Assembly (NCBI GenBank): GCA_021818955.1
Contig: JAKASR010000003.1
Coordinates: forward strand, 186,001-250,000
Length of the DNA: 64,000 bases
Reading direction: 5' to 3'
From: Acidobacteriota bacterium
Lineage (GTDB): Bacteria; Acidobacteriota; Terriglobia; Terriglobales; SCQP01
Below are positions 51,923 to 61,600 of this stretch, piece by piece; position 1 is the stretch's first letter, and every line of letters begins with the position of its first letter. A program made the translations under genes and the position numbers. The notes under the pieces were generated by a model. The model was not told the DNA's origin and searched no databases. It saw nothing but the letters and a program-made list of their open reading frames with translations.

Positions 51923-51989
51923 TCACGTGCCCGCGCCAGCCACTGAACCGCCTGTTTCGCGTTCTCCGTCCCGACCATCAGTGCCGCGG

Positions 51990-51995
51990 TAGACT
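51990..51995 (+). promoter_or_regulatory. -10-like box TAGACT 6 nt before the aroK start codon
   Basis: TAGACT ends 6 nt before the ATG at 52002 and no Shine-Dalgarno sequence lies between. No clear -35. The same geometry as at meaB suggests a leaderless aroK transcript. Confidence 0.45.
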
Positions 51996-52001
51996 GGGCA
52001 C

Positions 52002-52547
52002 ATGCTTGAACCTCCCCTGGTGCTGGTCGGCTTCATGGGCTGCGGCAAATCCACCGTGGGCCGCCGCCTGGCGCAGCGCCTGGGCTGGTATTTCTGCGAT
52101 CTGGACGAAAAAATTGAAGCCGAGTTCGGTCTGGATATTCCCGCCATCTTTGCCCGGTTCGGCGAACCCGCCTTTCGCCAGAGCGAGCAGCAGTTGCTCG
52201 AACATTGGCTGCGGCGAGCGGCGAGCGGCCAAAAACTGGTGATCGCCTCCGGAGGCGGCACGTTCACCCAGCCCGCCAATTTCCAGCGCATTCAAAGCTC
52301 GGCCTGCAGTGTTTTCCTGGACGTTCCCTTTGAGCAATTGCTGCTGCGTTGCGCGCAAATGACGAATCGCCCGCTGTTCCGCGACGCCGAAAGCTTTCAG
52401 GCGCTTTACCGGCAACGGCTGCCCTTTTATCGCCAGGCGCATTGCCAGATTGCCTGCGATACCCTGGATGCGGACGCCATCGTGGATCGCATTCTGGCCG
52501 AAACCCGCGCCGGCATTCTGCCCGCCTCCGGGCATGTGCAGCTGTGA
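52002..52547 (+). CDS. aroK: Shikimate kinase
   Basis: 181 residues. Walker A GFMGCGKST (10-18), shikimate-binding CDLDEKIE (D33, D35), FGEPAFRQSEQQLLE (conserved F-R and E), the ASGGGT glycine triplet, and the lid NRPLF. It phosphorylates shikimate in aromatic amino acid synthesis. Length and motifs are normal. aroB, often adjacent, is not in the window. The start codon is the first ATG. Confidence 0.96.
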   Translation: MLEPPLVLVGFMGCGKSTVGRRLAQRLGWYFCDLDEKIEAEFGLDIPAIFARFGEPAFRQSEQQLLEHWLRRAASGQKLVIASGGGTFTQPANFQRIQSSACSVFLDVPFEQLLLRCAQMTNRPLFRDAESFQALYRQRLPFYRQAHCQIACDTLDADAIVDRILAETRAGILPASGHVQL

Positions 52548-52634
52548 AATCGGCGGCAATCGCTTGACCTCTGGGCCGCATTCGCTGTTCGCCGCGGGCG
52601 CGACGGCCAAGCACCCCAGGTCAAAGGGGGCGTG

Positions 52635-53228
52635 CTAGGCGGCTTCAATCACCATGCGCAGCGTGCGATGCCGGCGGATGACCTCCGCCGTCAGACGCTT
52701 GTGCAGGTACATCTTCGATTCGCCGTTATCCAGGCGGTTGCGCTCGAACTTCAAGACGTCGAAATGCAAATGGTCGAGCGTTGCGCGCATGGCGTAAAAC
52801 TTGTTTTTGGTTTTCACCACCAGCTCATCATAGGCATTGCGCAACGCCCATTCCTCCTGCTGTTCCGTGAGCGCGCGGTAATGCCCTTGGCCGCGCCATT
52901 CCTTGCGAGTCCCCCCGATCCAGCTATAAAAAATCCGGCGCGCGCGAATATCCAGGCAATCGGCGAGGCGTTGTTGCAGATCCTGCAGCGGCGGATCGTG
53001 CTCCAGGGGCCGTAATTCATGTCCCACTTTGAATGCCACGGGGATGGTATGGTCCGGGTCGTCGACCGCGGGCGCCAGCGAGATCAGGATGAGATGCTCC
53101 CGGCCGCGCAGGCGATGGTTGATTTCGGCGGCAGTTTTGCGGTCGCGGAACTCTTCGAAATACTGCTCCATATACTCAATTTCCAAGCTCCCGCGCTCGA
53201 GTGAATATTGCTGGATCAGGTGAGACAT
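52635..53228 (-). CDS. GNAT-fold acetyltransferase-like protein
   Basis: 197 residues. The part ILISLAPAVDDPDHTIPVAFKVGHELRP and the motif-A-like segment WIGGTRKEWRGQGHYRALTEQQEEWALRNAYDELVVKTKNKFYAMRATLDHLHFDVLKFE (R-x2-G-x-G followed by a helix) fit GNAT N-acetyltransferases. The C-terminal part (MYLHKRL) also fits. The acceptor is unknown. The N-terminus (SLERGSLEIEYMEQYFEEFRDRKTAAEIN) is long and charged. The TGCTGTCA locus 2 lies 173 bp upstream of its start. Confidence 0.75.
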   Translation of the reverse strand: MSHLIQQYSLERGSLEIEYMEQYFEEFRDRKTAAEINHRLRGREHLILISLAPAVDDPDHTIPVAFKVGHELRPLEHDPPLQDLQQRLADCLDIRARRIFYSWIGGTRKEWRGQGHYRALTEQQEEWALRNAYDELVVKTKNKFYAMRATLDHLHFDVLKFERNRLDNGESKMYLHKRLTAEVIRRHRTLRMVIEAA

Positions 53229-53400
53229 GCCGGAAGCGGAACGGAACGCGGTTCCGCATCAGTCAGACTAATGGCAGCCGCCTCGGCTTGCAAGCCTCAA
53301 GCACTTCCCGTACTCAAAGCTGAATCAACGAATCAACACCTGTAACTGAACTTTTCGGTTTCAAACTCTCCAAAACGAGGGCGCCAGCGGCCTTGAATTT

Positions 53401-53504
53401 TGCTGTCATGCTGTCATGGCCGCGCATAAGTCTATTAAAATCAAATACATAGAAATGGCAGCAAGATTGGCGGGAGCTGTCATGCTGGGTCATGCTGCTG
53501 TCAT
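53401..53504. repeat. TGCTGTCA repeat locus 2 (inverted pair plus direct copies)
   Basis: Two overlapping TGCTGTCAT sites (53401-53417), a 37-bp AT-rich spacer, then ATGGCAGCA (53455-53463), the inverse with one change. Further copies are GCTGTCAT at 53476-53483 and TGCTGTCAT at 53496-53504. The spacer end (tattaaaatcaaatacat) matches that of locus 1 (tatttcaataatatacat) at 14 of 18 positions. The rest of the gap between the GNAT and HAD genes (53229-53400, 53505-53542) shows nothing I can name. Confidence 0.75.
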
Positions 53505-53542
53505 TCCTGTCGCAGCCGGCATGCGACGTAAGCGTCAATGTT

Positions 53543-54253
53543 TCACGATGGAGAGGCCGGTGTAATCGGCGCCGCCGTCCGGATTTCTTGCCAGCCCAGC
53601 CAGGAGCTCAGCAGCGGATCGCGGAAATCCAGCAGCACGGCTTCCGCGCCGGCGGCGCGCAGCGAGCTTTCCGGATAAGTCGTCGCCAGCGCCAGGCAGC
53701 GGGCGCCGGCAGCCCGGGCGGCGGCAATACCCGCCAAGGCATCCTCAAAAACCAGGCAATCGCGGCTGGATTGGTGCAGCCGTGCGGCCGCGGTCAGGTA
53801 AATTTCCGGATCGGGCTTTCCCCGCGCGACGTCTTCTTCCGCCAAAACCAGGTCAAAACGATGATCCAGCCGCAGCGCTTCCAGGACGCGCCGCACATTA
53901 TGCCCGGGCGCGGAACTGGCCAGCGCGGTGGGAATCTGGCGGCGGCGGAGCTCGGCGAGGAACTCGCGCAAGCCGGGCAACGGCTCCAGACCGTCGCCAA
54001 GGCGGCGCCAGTATCCGCTTTCCAGCTCCAGGCTCAGCCGTTTCAATTCCGTTTCGCTCAATGCGCGGCCAAACAATTCCGGAATCAACTCGGAATTGCG
54101 CCGGCCGAAGGTGCGCTGCGCCGGATACGACTGGCAGGCATCGGGATGAGCGCGTACAAACTCGTTCCACGCGGCCTCATATAGCCGGCTGTTATCGAGC
54201 AGCACGCCATCCATATCGAACAGCACGGCGCACGGGGGCGGTTTCAGGGTCAT
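53543..54253 (-). CDS. HAD-superfamily hydrolase (beta-phosphoglucomutase-like)
   Basis: 236 residues. HAD motif I LFDMDGVLLDN (D13, D15), the C1 cap (SRLYEAAWNEFVRAHPDACQSYPAQRTFGRRNSELIPELFG), motif II ALASS, motif III KPDPEIY and motif IV LVFEDALAGIAAARAAGA. Members are phosphatases or phosphoglucomutases; the second Asp of DxD and the small cap fit either use. A TATACT box lies 5 nt before the ATG. The last 15 residues (APITPASPS) are likely unstructured. Confidence 0.9.
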   Translation of the reverse strand: MTLKPPPCAVLFDMDGVLLDNSRLYEAAWNEFVRAHPDACQSYPAQRTFGRRNSELIPELFGRALSETELKRLSLELESGYWRRLGDGLEPLPGLREFLAELRRRQIPTALASSAPGHNVRRVLEALRLDHRFDLVLAEEDVARGKPDPEIYLTAAARLHQSSRDCLVFEDALAGIAAARAAGARCLALATTYPESSLRAAGAEAVLLDFRDPLLSSWLGWQEIRTAAPITPASPS

Positions 54254-54258
54254 CTTTC

Positions 54259-54264
54259 AGTATA
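54259..54264 (-). promoter_or_regulatory. -10 box TATACT 5 nt before the HAD gene start codon
   Basis: On the minus strand TATACT ends 5 nt before the ATG at 54253; gaaag between is at best a weak ribosome-binding site. The layout is nearly identical to the TATACT-gaaatc-ATG of meaB. Confidence 0.5.
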
Positions 54265-54390
54265 AAGTCGGGGAGGCGGCTCGTTGCCGCGATTTTCTTC
54301 GCCTCCGGCGCAATTTTTTTTATAAGCTCGATATGGAATATCAATTCGGCTCCTTCTCTCCCCACGGCGGGCATCGGGTATTCTGATCTC

Positions 54391-54441
54391 AAGCGGCCAT
54401 ATTTCCGGCGCGGACGGGCAAACCGCTTTTTCTTTTTTTTT
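54391..54441 (+). promoter_or_regulatory. Leader hairpin and T-rich tract before the serC-like gene
   Basis: aagcgg (54391-54396) can pair with ccgctt (54423-54428), which runs straight into a tract with 13 T in 14 bases ending just before the AAGGA ribosome-binding site. It could act as a terminator/attenuator in the leader, or the T-rich tract could simply keep the ribosome-binding site unpaired. Confidence 0.4.
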
Positions 54442-54453
54442 AAGGAAAATTTT

Positions 54454-55644
54454 ATGTCACGCCTTATCAAGGAACGTTTATTTACCCCCGGGCCCACCGC
54501 ACTGCTGCCGCAAGCTATGGCGGCCATGGCGGCGATGCATCAGCACCATCGCACGGCAGAATTTCGGCAATTGCTGCGCGGCACGCTCGACCGCCTGCGC
54601 GCGTTCCTCCAGACCCGGCAGGAAGTGCTCTTGCTGTCCTCTTCCGGCACCGGCGCCATGGAAGCGGCGCTGGCCAACCTGTTGTCGCCCGGCGAGCGCG
54701 TGCTGGTCTTAAGCGCGGGCAAATTCGGCGAGCGCTGGGAAAAAATGGCCGCCGCCTTCGGCCTGGAAGTGGTGCAAAAGCGGCTCCCGTACGGCGAAAG
54801 CTTTCAAGCGGCGGATATTCAGCCGCTGCTCGGCGCCGGCAACGGCCTCGCCGCGGTGCTCTGGCAGGCAACAGAATCTTCAACCGGGGTTGCGCATGAT
54901 ACGGCCAGCCTGGCGCGAGCGGTTCGCAGCGCTGGCAGCGATGCGCTGTTGATTGTCGATGGCATTACCGGCATCGGCACCAGTGAACTCGATCCCGATG
55001 CCTGGGATCTGGATGTGCTCATCGGAGGCTCGCAAAAGGCGGTCATGGTTCCACCCGGCCTGGCTTACCTGAGCGTCAGCGAGCGCGCCTGGAAACGCAT
55101 GGAAAAAGGCGTCTGTCCCCGTTTTTATTTTGATCTGCGGCGTGAACGCGCGGCCCAGGCGCAAGGCGAGACGGCATTTACTCCCGCCACCGCCCTGGTG
55201 GCCGCTCTGGAGGCCGCGTTGCGCTATATCGAACAACTGGGAGGCCGGCCGGCGCTGACCGCCAATGCTCAATTTTTGGCCGCAACCACGCGCCGCGCCG
55301 CCCAGGCTTTGGGCTTGCAGCGTTTTGGCCACGGCACCCCCGCTGGCGCGCTCACCGCGATTTCAGCTCCGACAGGCATGGATTCCAGCGTCATCGTCAA
55401 AGGTCTGCGCCAGCGCTTTGGCGCGATTGTCGCCAACGGACAGGGCGAGATGAAGGGCCAACTCTTCCGTATTGCTCATTTGGGTTATTACGATTTTGCC
55501 GAAACGATCGGCTTAATCGCCCAACTCGAGTTGGTGCTGGCCGAGGCCGGCTGGCTGGACCCCGCCAAACTGGGCGCGGGCGTACGCGCCGCCCAGGAGT
55601 ACTGGCTGCAATCGGCGGCGCAGCCGGCCGCGGCCGCTGTCTAA
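54454..55644 (+). CDS. Class V aminotransferase (alanine-glyoxylate / phosphoserine type)
   Basis: 396 residues of the PLP aminotransferase class V family. FTPGPTALLPQAMAAM, then SSSGTGAMEAALANLLSPGERVLVLSAGKFGERW, ALLIVDGITGIGTSELD (PLP Asp169), and the PLP lysine K195 in IGGSQKAVMVPPG. The closest type is alanine-glyoxylate or serine-glyoxylate aminotransferase. It lies 61 bp before serA, and no canonical serC is seen, so a role as phosphoserine aminotransferase in serine synthesis is a reasonable inference. The ATG at 54454 has AAGGA upstream. Confidence 0.88.
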   Translation: MSRLIKERLFTPGPTALLPQAMAAMAAMHQHHRTAEFRQLLRGTLDRLRAFLQTRQEVLLLSSSGTGAMEAALANLLSPGERVLVLSAGKFGERWEKMAAAFGLEVVQKRLPYGESFQAADIQPLLGAGNGLAAVLWQATESSTGVAHDTASLARAVRSAGSDALLIVDGITGIGTSELDPDAWDLDVLIGGSQKAVMVPPGLAYLSVSERAWKRMEKGVCPRFYFDLRRERAAQAQGETAFTPATALVAALEAALRYIEQLGGRPALTANAQFLAATTRRAAQALGLQRFGHGTPAGALTAISAPTGMDSSVIVKGLRQRFGAIVANGQGEMKGQLFRIAHLGYYDFAETIGLIAQLELVLAEAGWLDPAKLGAGVRAAQEYWLQSAAQPAAAAV

Positions 55645-55705
55645 ACCTGCTTTTTTTATCGCGCCGGGGCATAGTTTCCAGGCGCCTGGCTCAAGGCAAG
55701 TCATC

Positions 55706-57361
55706 ATGAAAATTGTCGTGCCGGAAAAAGTCAGCCCGCGCGGGCTGCGCGAACTGGAAAATGAGCCGGGATGGAAAGTCGTGCAGCTTACTCCCGAATC
55801 GGCCCGCAACGGCCAACTCGCCGCTGAATTGGCCGACGCCGATGCTTTGATCGTGCGCTCCGCGGTCAAAGTCAGCGCCGAACTGTTGCAACAGGCTCCA
55901 CGGCTGCGAGTTATCGGCCGGGCCGGGATTGGCGTGGATAACGTGGACCTGCCCGCCGCTACCCGCCAGGGCATCGTGGTGATGAACACTCCCGGCGGCA
56001 ATGCAGTCAGCGTCGCCGAACTTACCTTGGGCATGATGATCGCGCTCGCCCGCCGCCTGCCCTACGCCGACGCTACCACGCGCGCCGGCGGCTGGGAAAA
56101 GAAATCGCTGGAGGGATGCGAGTTGGCCGGGAAAAAGCTCGGCATTCTCGGACTGGGGCGCATCGGCCTGGAAGTAGCGCGCCGGGCTCGCGCCTGCGAG
56201 ATGGACTTGCTCGCCTGCGACCCCTACGTTCCCCAGGTTGTGGCGCGCGAGGCCGGCGTCAAACTGCTGAGCATGGAACAGGTGCTGGCCGAATCCGATT
56301 ACCTTAGCCTGCACCTTTCGCTCACCCCGGAAACGCGCCAATTCCTCAATGCAGCGGCCTTCGAAAAGATGAAGCCGGGGGCGCGGTTGATCAACTGCTC
56401 GCGCGGCGAGTTGGTGGACGAAGCGGCTTTGCTGGCCGCCCTCCAGAGTGGGCGCCTGGCCGGCGCCGCGCTGGATGTTTTTGCCCACGAGCCGCCCGCC
56501 GGATCGCCTTTACTGACGCTGCCACAGGTGCTGGCAACGCCACATATCGCCGGCTCAACGCGCGAAGCGCAGGAGCGGGTCGGCTACCGGATCGCGGTGC
56601 AGATCAAAGACTATTTGGCGCGCGGGGTGATCCAAAATGCGGTCAATGTGCCTTCGCTCGGTTTTGAAGAATATAAGCAGTTGCAGCCCTGGCTGGAGCT
56701 GGCGGCAAAATTGGGGGCATTGTTAGCCCAACTGCAGCCGGCGACCCCACGCGAACTTTCACTCCGCTATGCCGGCGAATGGCCGGAAGCCAACCTGGAA
56801 CTGGTGCGCAATGCCGTGATCTCCGGCATGCTCTCCCGGTTGGGCGAAGATCATGCCAACCTGGTCAACGCCCGCGCCCTGGCTGAAAGCCGCGGCATCG
56901 CCTTGCATGAAGGCCAATGGCGCGGACCTGCCGACCTCACCCGCTCTCTCTCGGTGCTGATCAATTCGGATGGCGGCGAGTTGTTGCTGGGCGGCGCCGT
57001 TTTTCATGGCTCCATGCCGCGGCTGATCAATATTGACGATATCGACCTGGACGCCCCGCTCGGCGAGTACCTGCTGGTGCTGCGCAATGACGATGTGCCC
57101 GGCGTCATCGGCCACATCGGCACCGTGCTCGGCCGCAATCGCATCAATATCGCCAGTTTTGCGCTTGGCCGCCAGGAAGCCGGCGACGCCAGCGCCGAAC
57201 AACTGCGGGGCGAAAAGCCGATGCGCGCCGTGGCCCTGGTCTCGGTGGATGCTCCCGTGCCTCCCCCCGTTCTCGATGAGCTGCGCGCCGCTTCCTCCAT
57301 CCATTTTGCCCGATACGTAAGTCTGGAGTCGGGAGTAACGCGAGCCGTACCGGCAACGTAG
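55706..57361 (+). CDS. serA: D-3-phosphoglycerate dehydrogenase
   Basis: 551 residues, the long form. Substrate and NAD-binding domains (LRVIGRAGIGVDNVDLPAATRQGIVVMNTPGGNAVSVAELTLGMMIALAR; GKKLGILGLGRIGLEVARRA; NCSRGELVDEAALLAALQSGRLAGAALDVFAHEP; TPHIAGSTREAQERVG with the catalytic His) are followed by the ASB domain (about 320-450) and a C-terminal ACT domain (YLLVLRNDDVPGVIGHIGTVLGRNRINIASFALGR). The first step of serine synthesis, probably feedback-inhibited by serine. Paired with the preceding aminotransferase. Confidence 0.97.
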   Translation: MKIVVPEKVSPRGLRELENEPGWKVVQLTPESARNGQLAAELADADALIVRSAVKVSAELLQQAPRLRVIGRAGIGVDNVDLPAATRQGIVVMNTPGGNAVSVAELTLGMMIALARRLPYADATTRAGGWEKKSLEGCELAGKKLGILGLGRIGLEVARRARACEMDLLACDPYVPQVVAREAGVKLLSMEQVLAESDYLSLHLSLTPETRQFLNAAAFEKMKPGARLINCSRGELVDEAALLAALQSGRLAGAALDVFAHEPPAGSPLLTLPQVLATPHIAGSTREAQERVGYRIAVQIKDYLARGVIQNAVNVPSLGFEEYKQLQPWLELAAKLGALLAQLQPATPRELSLRYAGEWPEANLELVRNAVISGMLSRLGEDHANLVNARALAESRGIALHEGQWRGPADLTRSLSVLINSDGGELLLGGAVFHGSMPRLINIDDIDLDAPLGEYLLVLRNDDVPGVIGHIGTVLGRNRINIASFALGRQEAGDASAEQLRGEKPMRAVALVSVDAPVPPPVLDELRAASSIHFARYVSLESGVTRAVPAT

Positions 57362-57494
57362 TTATATTCACGGATGTTCTGGTTGCAGTTGGAGTGTGCT
57401 TTCCATAGCCGATACGACCTCCACATGCGGCCGCTGTAGGGCATCCACGATAAAATGGGCTTTAGTGTAATTCCCCATTGGCTTGATTTCCAAA

Positions 57495-58658
57495 ATGACA
57501 CCGCGCTTCCCCTACGTTATGCCGCGACTTGCCTTGGCTACGCCCTTGCTGGCGATTGGTTTACTGCTCGCCGGCTGTGGGGGCGCCAAGAAACCATCTT
57601 CTACCGCCCAAGCCTTTCCTCCCGCGCCCGTGCATGTAGCCAAAGTGGTGGAAACCAATATTCCAAACGAACTGCAGGCCATCGGGACGGTTCAAGCCAT
57701 TTCCACCATCAATGTCAAATCCCAGGTAGCGGGTGAGTTGAAACAGGCATACTTCCACCAGGGACAATATGTGTATCGCGGCCAGGAGTTGCTGGATATT
57801 GATGCGCGCCCATTTCAGGCGGCGTTGAGCCAGTCGGAAGCCAATTTGGCCCGCGATCAGGCCAACGAACGGCAGGCGGCGGTGGATGCGGCGCGTTATG
57901 CGCAATTGTTCAAAGCCGGCATCATTTCCGCCCAACAGAACCAACAGCAGCAGTCCAATTTAGCCGCGCTCCAGGCCTCGGTACGGGCCGATCAGGCGGC
58001 GATCGAGAACGCGCGCATTCAACTGGGCTATACCCGCATCAATTCTCCTATTGATGGTCTGACCGGCGAGTTGCAGATCCAGCCGGGCAATCTGATCAAG
58101 GCCAATGACGTGCCCATAGTTACGATCACGCAGATGAGCCCCATTTACGTTGCATTTTCCGTTCCGGAACAGTCACTGGCGGAGATCCGGCGGGAGATGG
58201 CGAAGCATGCGCTGACGGCCATGGCCATCCTCGGCAATGCCGGCCCGGCCGAACGCGGGCGCCTGACTTTCATCAATAATTCCGTGGATACGACCACCGG
58301 CACCATTACCCTGATCGCCACCTTCCTCAACCGCCAGCGGCGGCTTTGGCCCGGGCAATATGTCAATGTCTCGCTAGTGCTTGACACGTTGCGGAACGCA
58401 ATCGCGGTGCCCTCGCAGGCGGTGCAATTAGGGCAACAGGGCAAATACGCCTACACCGTAACGCCGCAAAAAACCGCGCAACTGCACATCGTGGAAGTCG
58501 GGCCGGAATACAAGGGCATGACGGTGGTGTTGCGCGGGCTTAAAGCCGGCGAGACGGTGGTGACCGACGGGCAATTACGCTTGTTGCCAGGAGCGAAGGT
58601 ACAGATACTGCCGGCTCAGGCCACGCCGGCCGCGGCGGCGAGCATAGCGGGACTATGA
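57495..58658 (+). CDS. RND efflux periplasmic adaptor (membrane fusion) lipoprotein, MdtA-like
   Basis: 387 residues. A signal with lipobox LLAGC (Cys28) is followed by a lipoyl-like domain (AIGTVQAISTINVKSQVAGELKQAYFHQGQYVYRGQELLDIDARPFQAAL), a coiled-coil hairpin (NLARDQANERQAAVDAARYAQLFKAGIISAQQNQQQQSNLAALQASVRADQAAIENARIQLGYTRINSPIDG), and beta-barrel and membrane-proximal domains. It links the RND pump to an outer-membrane channel. A TTG at 57483 is also possible. It overlaps the pump gene by 4 bp (ATGA). Confidence 0.93.
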   Translation: MTPRFPYVMPRLALATPLLAIGLLLAGCGGAKKPSSTAQAFPPAPVHVAKVVETNIPNELQAIGTVQAISTINVKSQVAGELKQAYFHQGQYVYRGQELLDIDARPFQAALSQSEANLARDQANERQAAVDAARYAQLFKAGIISAQQNQQQQSNLAALQASVRADQAAIENARIQLGYTRINSPIDGLTGELQIQPGNLIKANDVPIVTITQMSPIYVAFSVPEQSLAEIRREMAKHALTAMAILGNAGPAERGRLTFINNSVDTTTGTITLIATFLNRQRRLWPGQYVNVSLVLDTLRNAIAVPSQAVQLGQQGKYAYTVTPQKTAQLHIVEVGPEYKGMTVVLRGLKAGETVVTDGQLRLLPGAKVQILPAQATPAAAASIAGL

Positions 58659-61600
58659 ATTTATCGGCGCCATTTATCCAGCGTCCGGTTGCCACTACGC
58701 TGATCGTACTGGCGATTCTGCTATTCGGCATCATCGCCTATCGCTCCTTGCCGGTGAGCAATCTGCCGGACGTGGAATACCCCACCATATCGGTCAATGC
58801 CTCGCTGCCCGGCGCCAGCCCGGCGACGATGGCCTCCTCGGTGGCCACCCCGCTGGAAAAGCAGTTTTCGACCATCCAGGGGCTGGATTCGATGTCCTCC
58901 ACCAACTCGCAGGGCTCGACCAGCATCACGCTGCAATTCTCGCTCAGCCGCAACATTGACGCCGCCGCGCAAGACGTGCAATCGGCCATCAGTTCCACCC
59001 TGGGCCAGTTGCCGCAGAACATGCCCAGCCCGCCGACTTATCGCAAAGTCAACCCCGCCGAAACCCCGATTCTCTATCTGGCGCTCAGCTCCCCCACCGT
59101 GCCGCTTTCGACGGTGGATGAATATGCCGAAGACGTCATCGCCGAGCGCATTTCGATGTTGAGCGGCGTCTCGCAGGTGCAGGTATTCGGCGCCGCCACC
59201 TATGCGGTGCGGGTGCAATTGAACCCGCTCAAAATGGCTTCGCTCGGGCTGGCGGTCAGCGATGTCAACCAGGCCATCGCCAATGCCAATGTCAATCTGC
59301 CCAGCGGCACGCTCTATGGGCCGCACAAAGCCTATACCGTGCAGGCCAATGGACAGCTCAATGACGCGGCCGCGTACCGCCCGCTGATCGTGGCCTATCG
59401 CAACGGCGCGCCCATCCGGCTGGACCAGATCGCCAACGTCATTAACAGCATCGAGAACGATAAAAGCGCGGGCTGGATCAATGGCACTCCGGCGGTCATT
59501 CTGGCCATCCAGAAACAGCCGGGCTCGAACACCGTCGCGGTGGCCGACGCGGTGAAAGCCGAACTGCCGCAGTTTCAGCAATGGATGCCGCGCGCGCTGC
59601 AACTGACCGTGCTATACGACCAATCAGTGCCGATTATGCAATCGGTCAACGAGGTCAAGTTCACGCTGCTGCTCACCATCGGCCTGGTGGTGATGGTGAT
59701 TTTCCTGTTTCTGCGCAACATCTCCGCGACCATTATTCCCAGCCTGGCGCTGCCCTTCTCGCTGGTGGGCACCTTCGCCGTGATGTACCTGCTGGGCTAC
59801 ACCATCGACACCCTCTCCATGCTGGCGCTGATCCTGGCCGTGGGCTTCATCGTGGACGACGCCATCGTAATGCTGGAAAATATCGTGCGCCACATGGAAA
59901 TGGGCAAGCCGCCCTTCCAGGCGGCGCTGGATGCCTCGCGCGAGATCGGTTTCACCATTCTGTCGATGACCTTTTCGCTGGTGGCGGTCTTCATCCCCTT
60001 CTTTTTCCTGGGGGGCATCATGGGACGCCTGCTGCACGAGTTCGCCGTCACCATCGGCGTCGCCATCCTGGTCTCCGGCTTCGTCTCGCTGACGCTGACC
60101 CCGATGCTCTGCAGCCGCTTTCTGCGGCCGCCATCGGAGGAGCGCCATGGGGCGATGTATCGTTTCTTCGAGCGCGGCTTTGACGCCATGCGCGATTTCT
60201 ACGATTGGACGCTACGCCTGGCGCTGCGCCATCGCCTGGCGGTGCTGCTGGGCTCGTTCCTGATTCTGGCGGTCACCACCTGGATGTTTATCCGCGTACC
60301 CACCGGCTTTCTGCCCAGCGTGGACCAGAGCGAGATCATGGGCTTCACCCAGGCGTCCCAGGGCATCTCCTTCGACGCCATGATCAAGAAGCAACGCCAG
60401 GTGGAGCAGATCGTCCAGCACTATCCCTATTCGGAAAACGTCATGTCGTTCTGCTGCGGCAGCGGTCCCGGCGGCGGCGCGGGCAACAGCGGCATCATTT
60501 TCGACCATCTGGTGGACCCCTCCAAGCGCCCGTTCGACCCCGACAAGATCATCCAGCAACTCCGCCCGCAACTGGCGCACATTCCCGGAATCATGGTGTT
60601 TCTGCAAAATCCGCCGCCGATCCGCATCGGAGGCATGCTGACCAAAGGGCTTTACCAGGTATCGCTGCAGAGCCCGGACACCAACGAATTGTATAAATAC
60701 GCGCCAAGGTTTGAAGCCGCGCTGCGCCGCATTCCCGGCCTGCAAGGCGTCAACACCGACCTGCAGTTGAACAATCCTCAGGCCAATGTGCTGATAAACC
60801 GCGACCGCGCCTCGGCGCTGGGGGTGACCCCGCAGGAGGTGGAAAACACGTTGTTCACCGCCTACGGGCAGCGCCGCGTGACCACCATCTACGCTCCCAA
60901 TAACGAGTACTACGTTATTTCCGAGCTGCTGCCGCAATATCAACAGAACCCGCAAGCGCTGGCCGACCTCTACCTGCGCTCCTCCAGCGGCAAGCTGGTG
61001 CCGCTGGATACGGTGGCGCAAATTCAGACCAATGTCGGCCCGCTGACGGTCAACCATATCGGGCAACTGCCTTCGGTCACCATCAGCTTCAACCTGGCAC
61101 CGGGCACCTCGCTGGGCACGGTGGTCAATGAAATCAATACCGCCGCCCGGAGCGTGCTGCCCACCTCCATCTCCACCAGTTTTCAGGGCACCGCGCAAGC
61201 CTTCCAGCAATCCATGAGCGGCCTGACGATCCTGCTGGCGATGGCGGTGCTGGTGATTTACCTGGTGCTGGGCATTCTCTATGAAAGCTTCATTCACCCC
61301 GTAACCATTCTTTCCGGCCTGCCCTCGGCCGGCTTTGGGGCGCTGCTCGCGCTGTTGCTTACGCACAATCTGGGATGGTTGAAGAGCGCGCCGCTGGATT
61401 TGTATTCTTTCGTCGGCATAGTGCTGCTGGTCGGACTGGTGAAGAAAAATGGCATCATGATGATTGATTTCGCCATCGCGGCGGAGCGCGGACAGGGGCT
61501 ATCGCCCGAAGAGGCCATTTATCAGGGCTCGCTGATCCGTTTTCGGCCGATCATGATGACCACCATGTCGGCGCTGCTGGGCACGCTGCCGATTGCAATT

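Noticed and set aside
53314-53538. 74-codon minus-strand frame through the TGCTGTCA locus 2
   Set aside because: Composition is set by the repeat (MTQHDSSRQS, MTAKF), with no ribosome-binding site of note and no counterpart at locus 1 beyond the first few residues. A decayed gene cannot be excluded.
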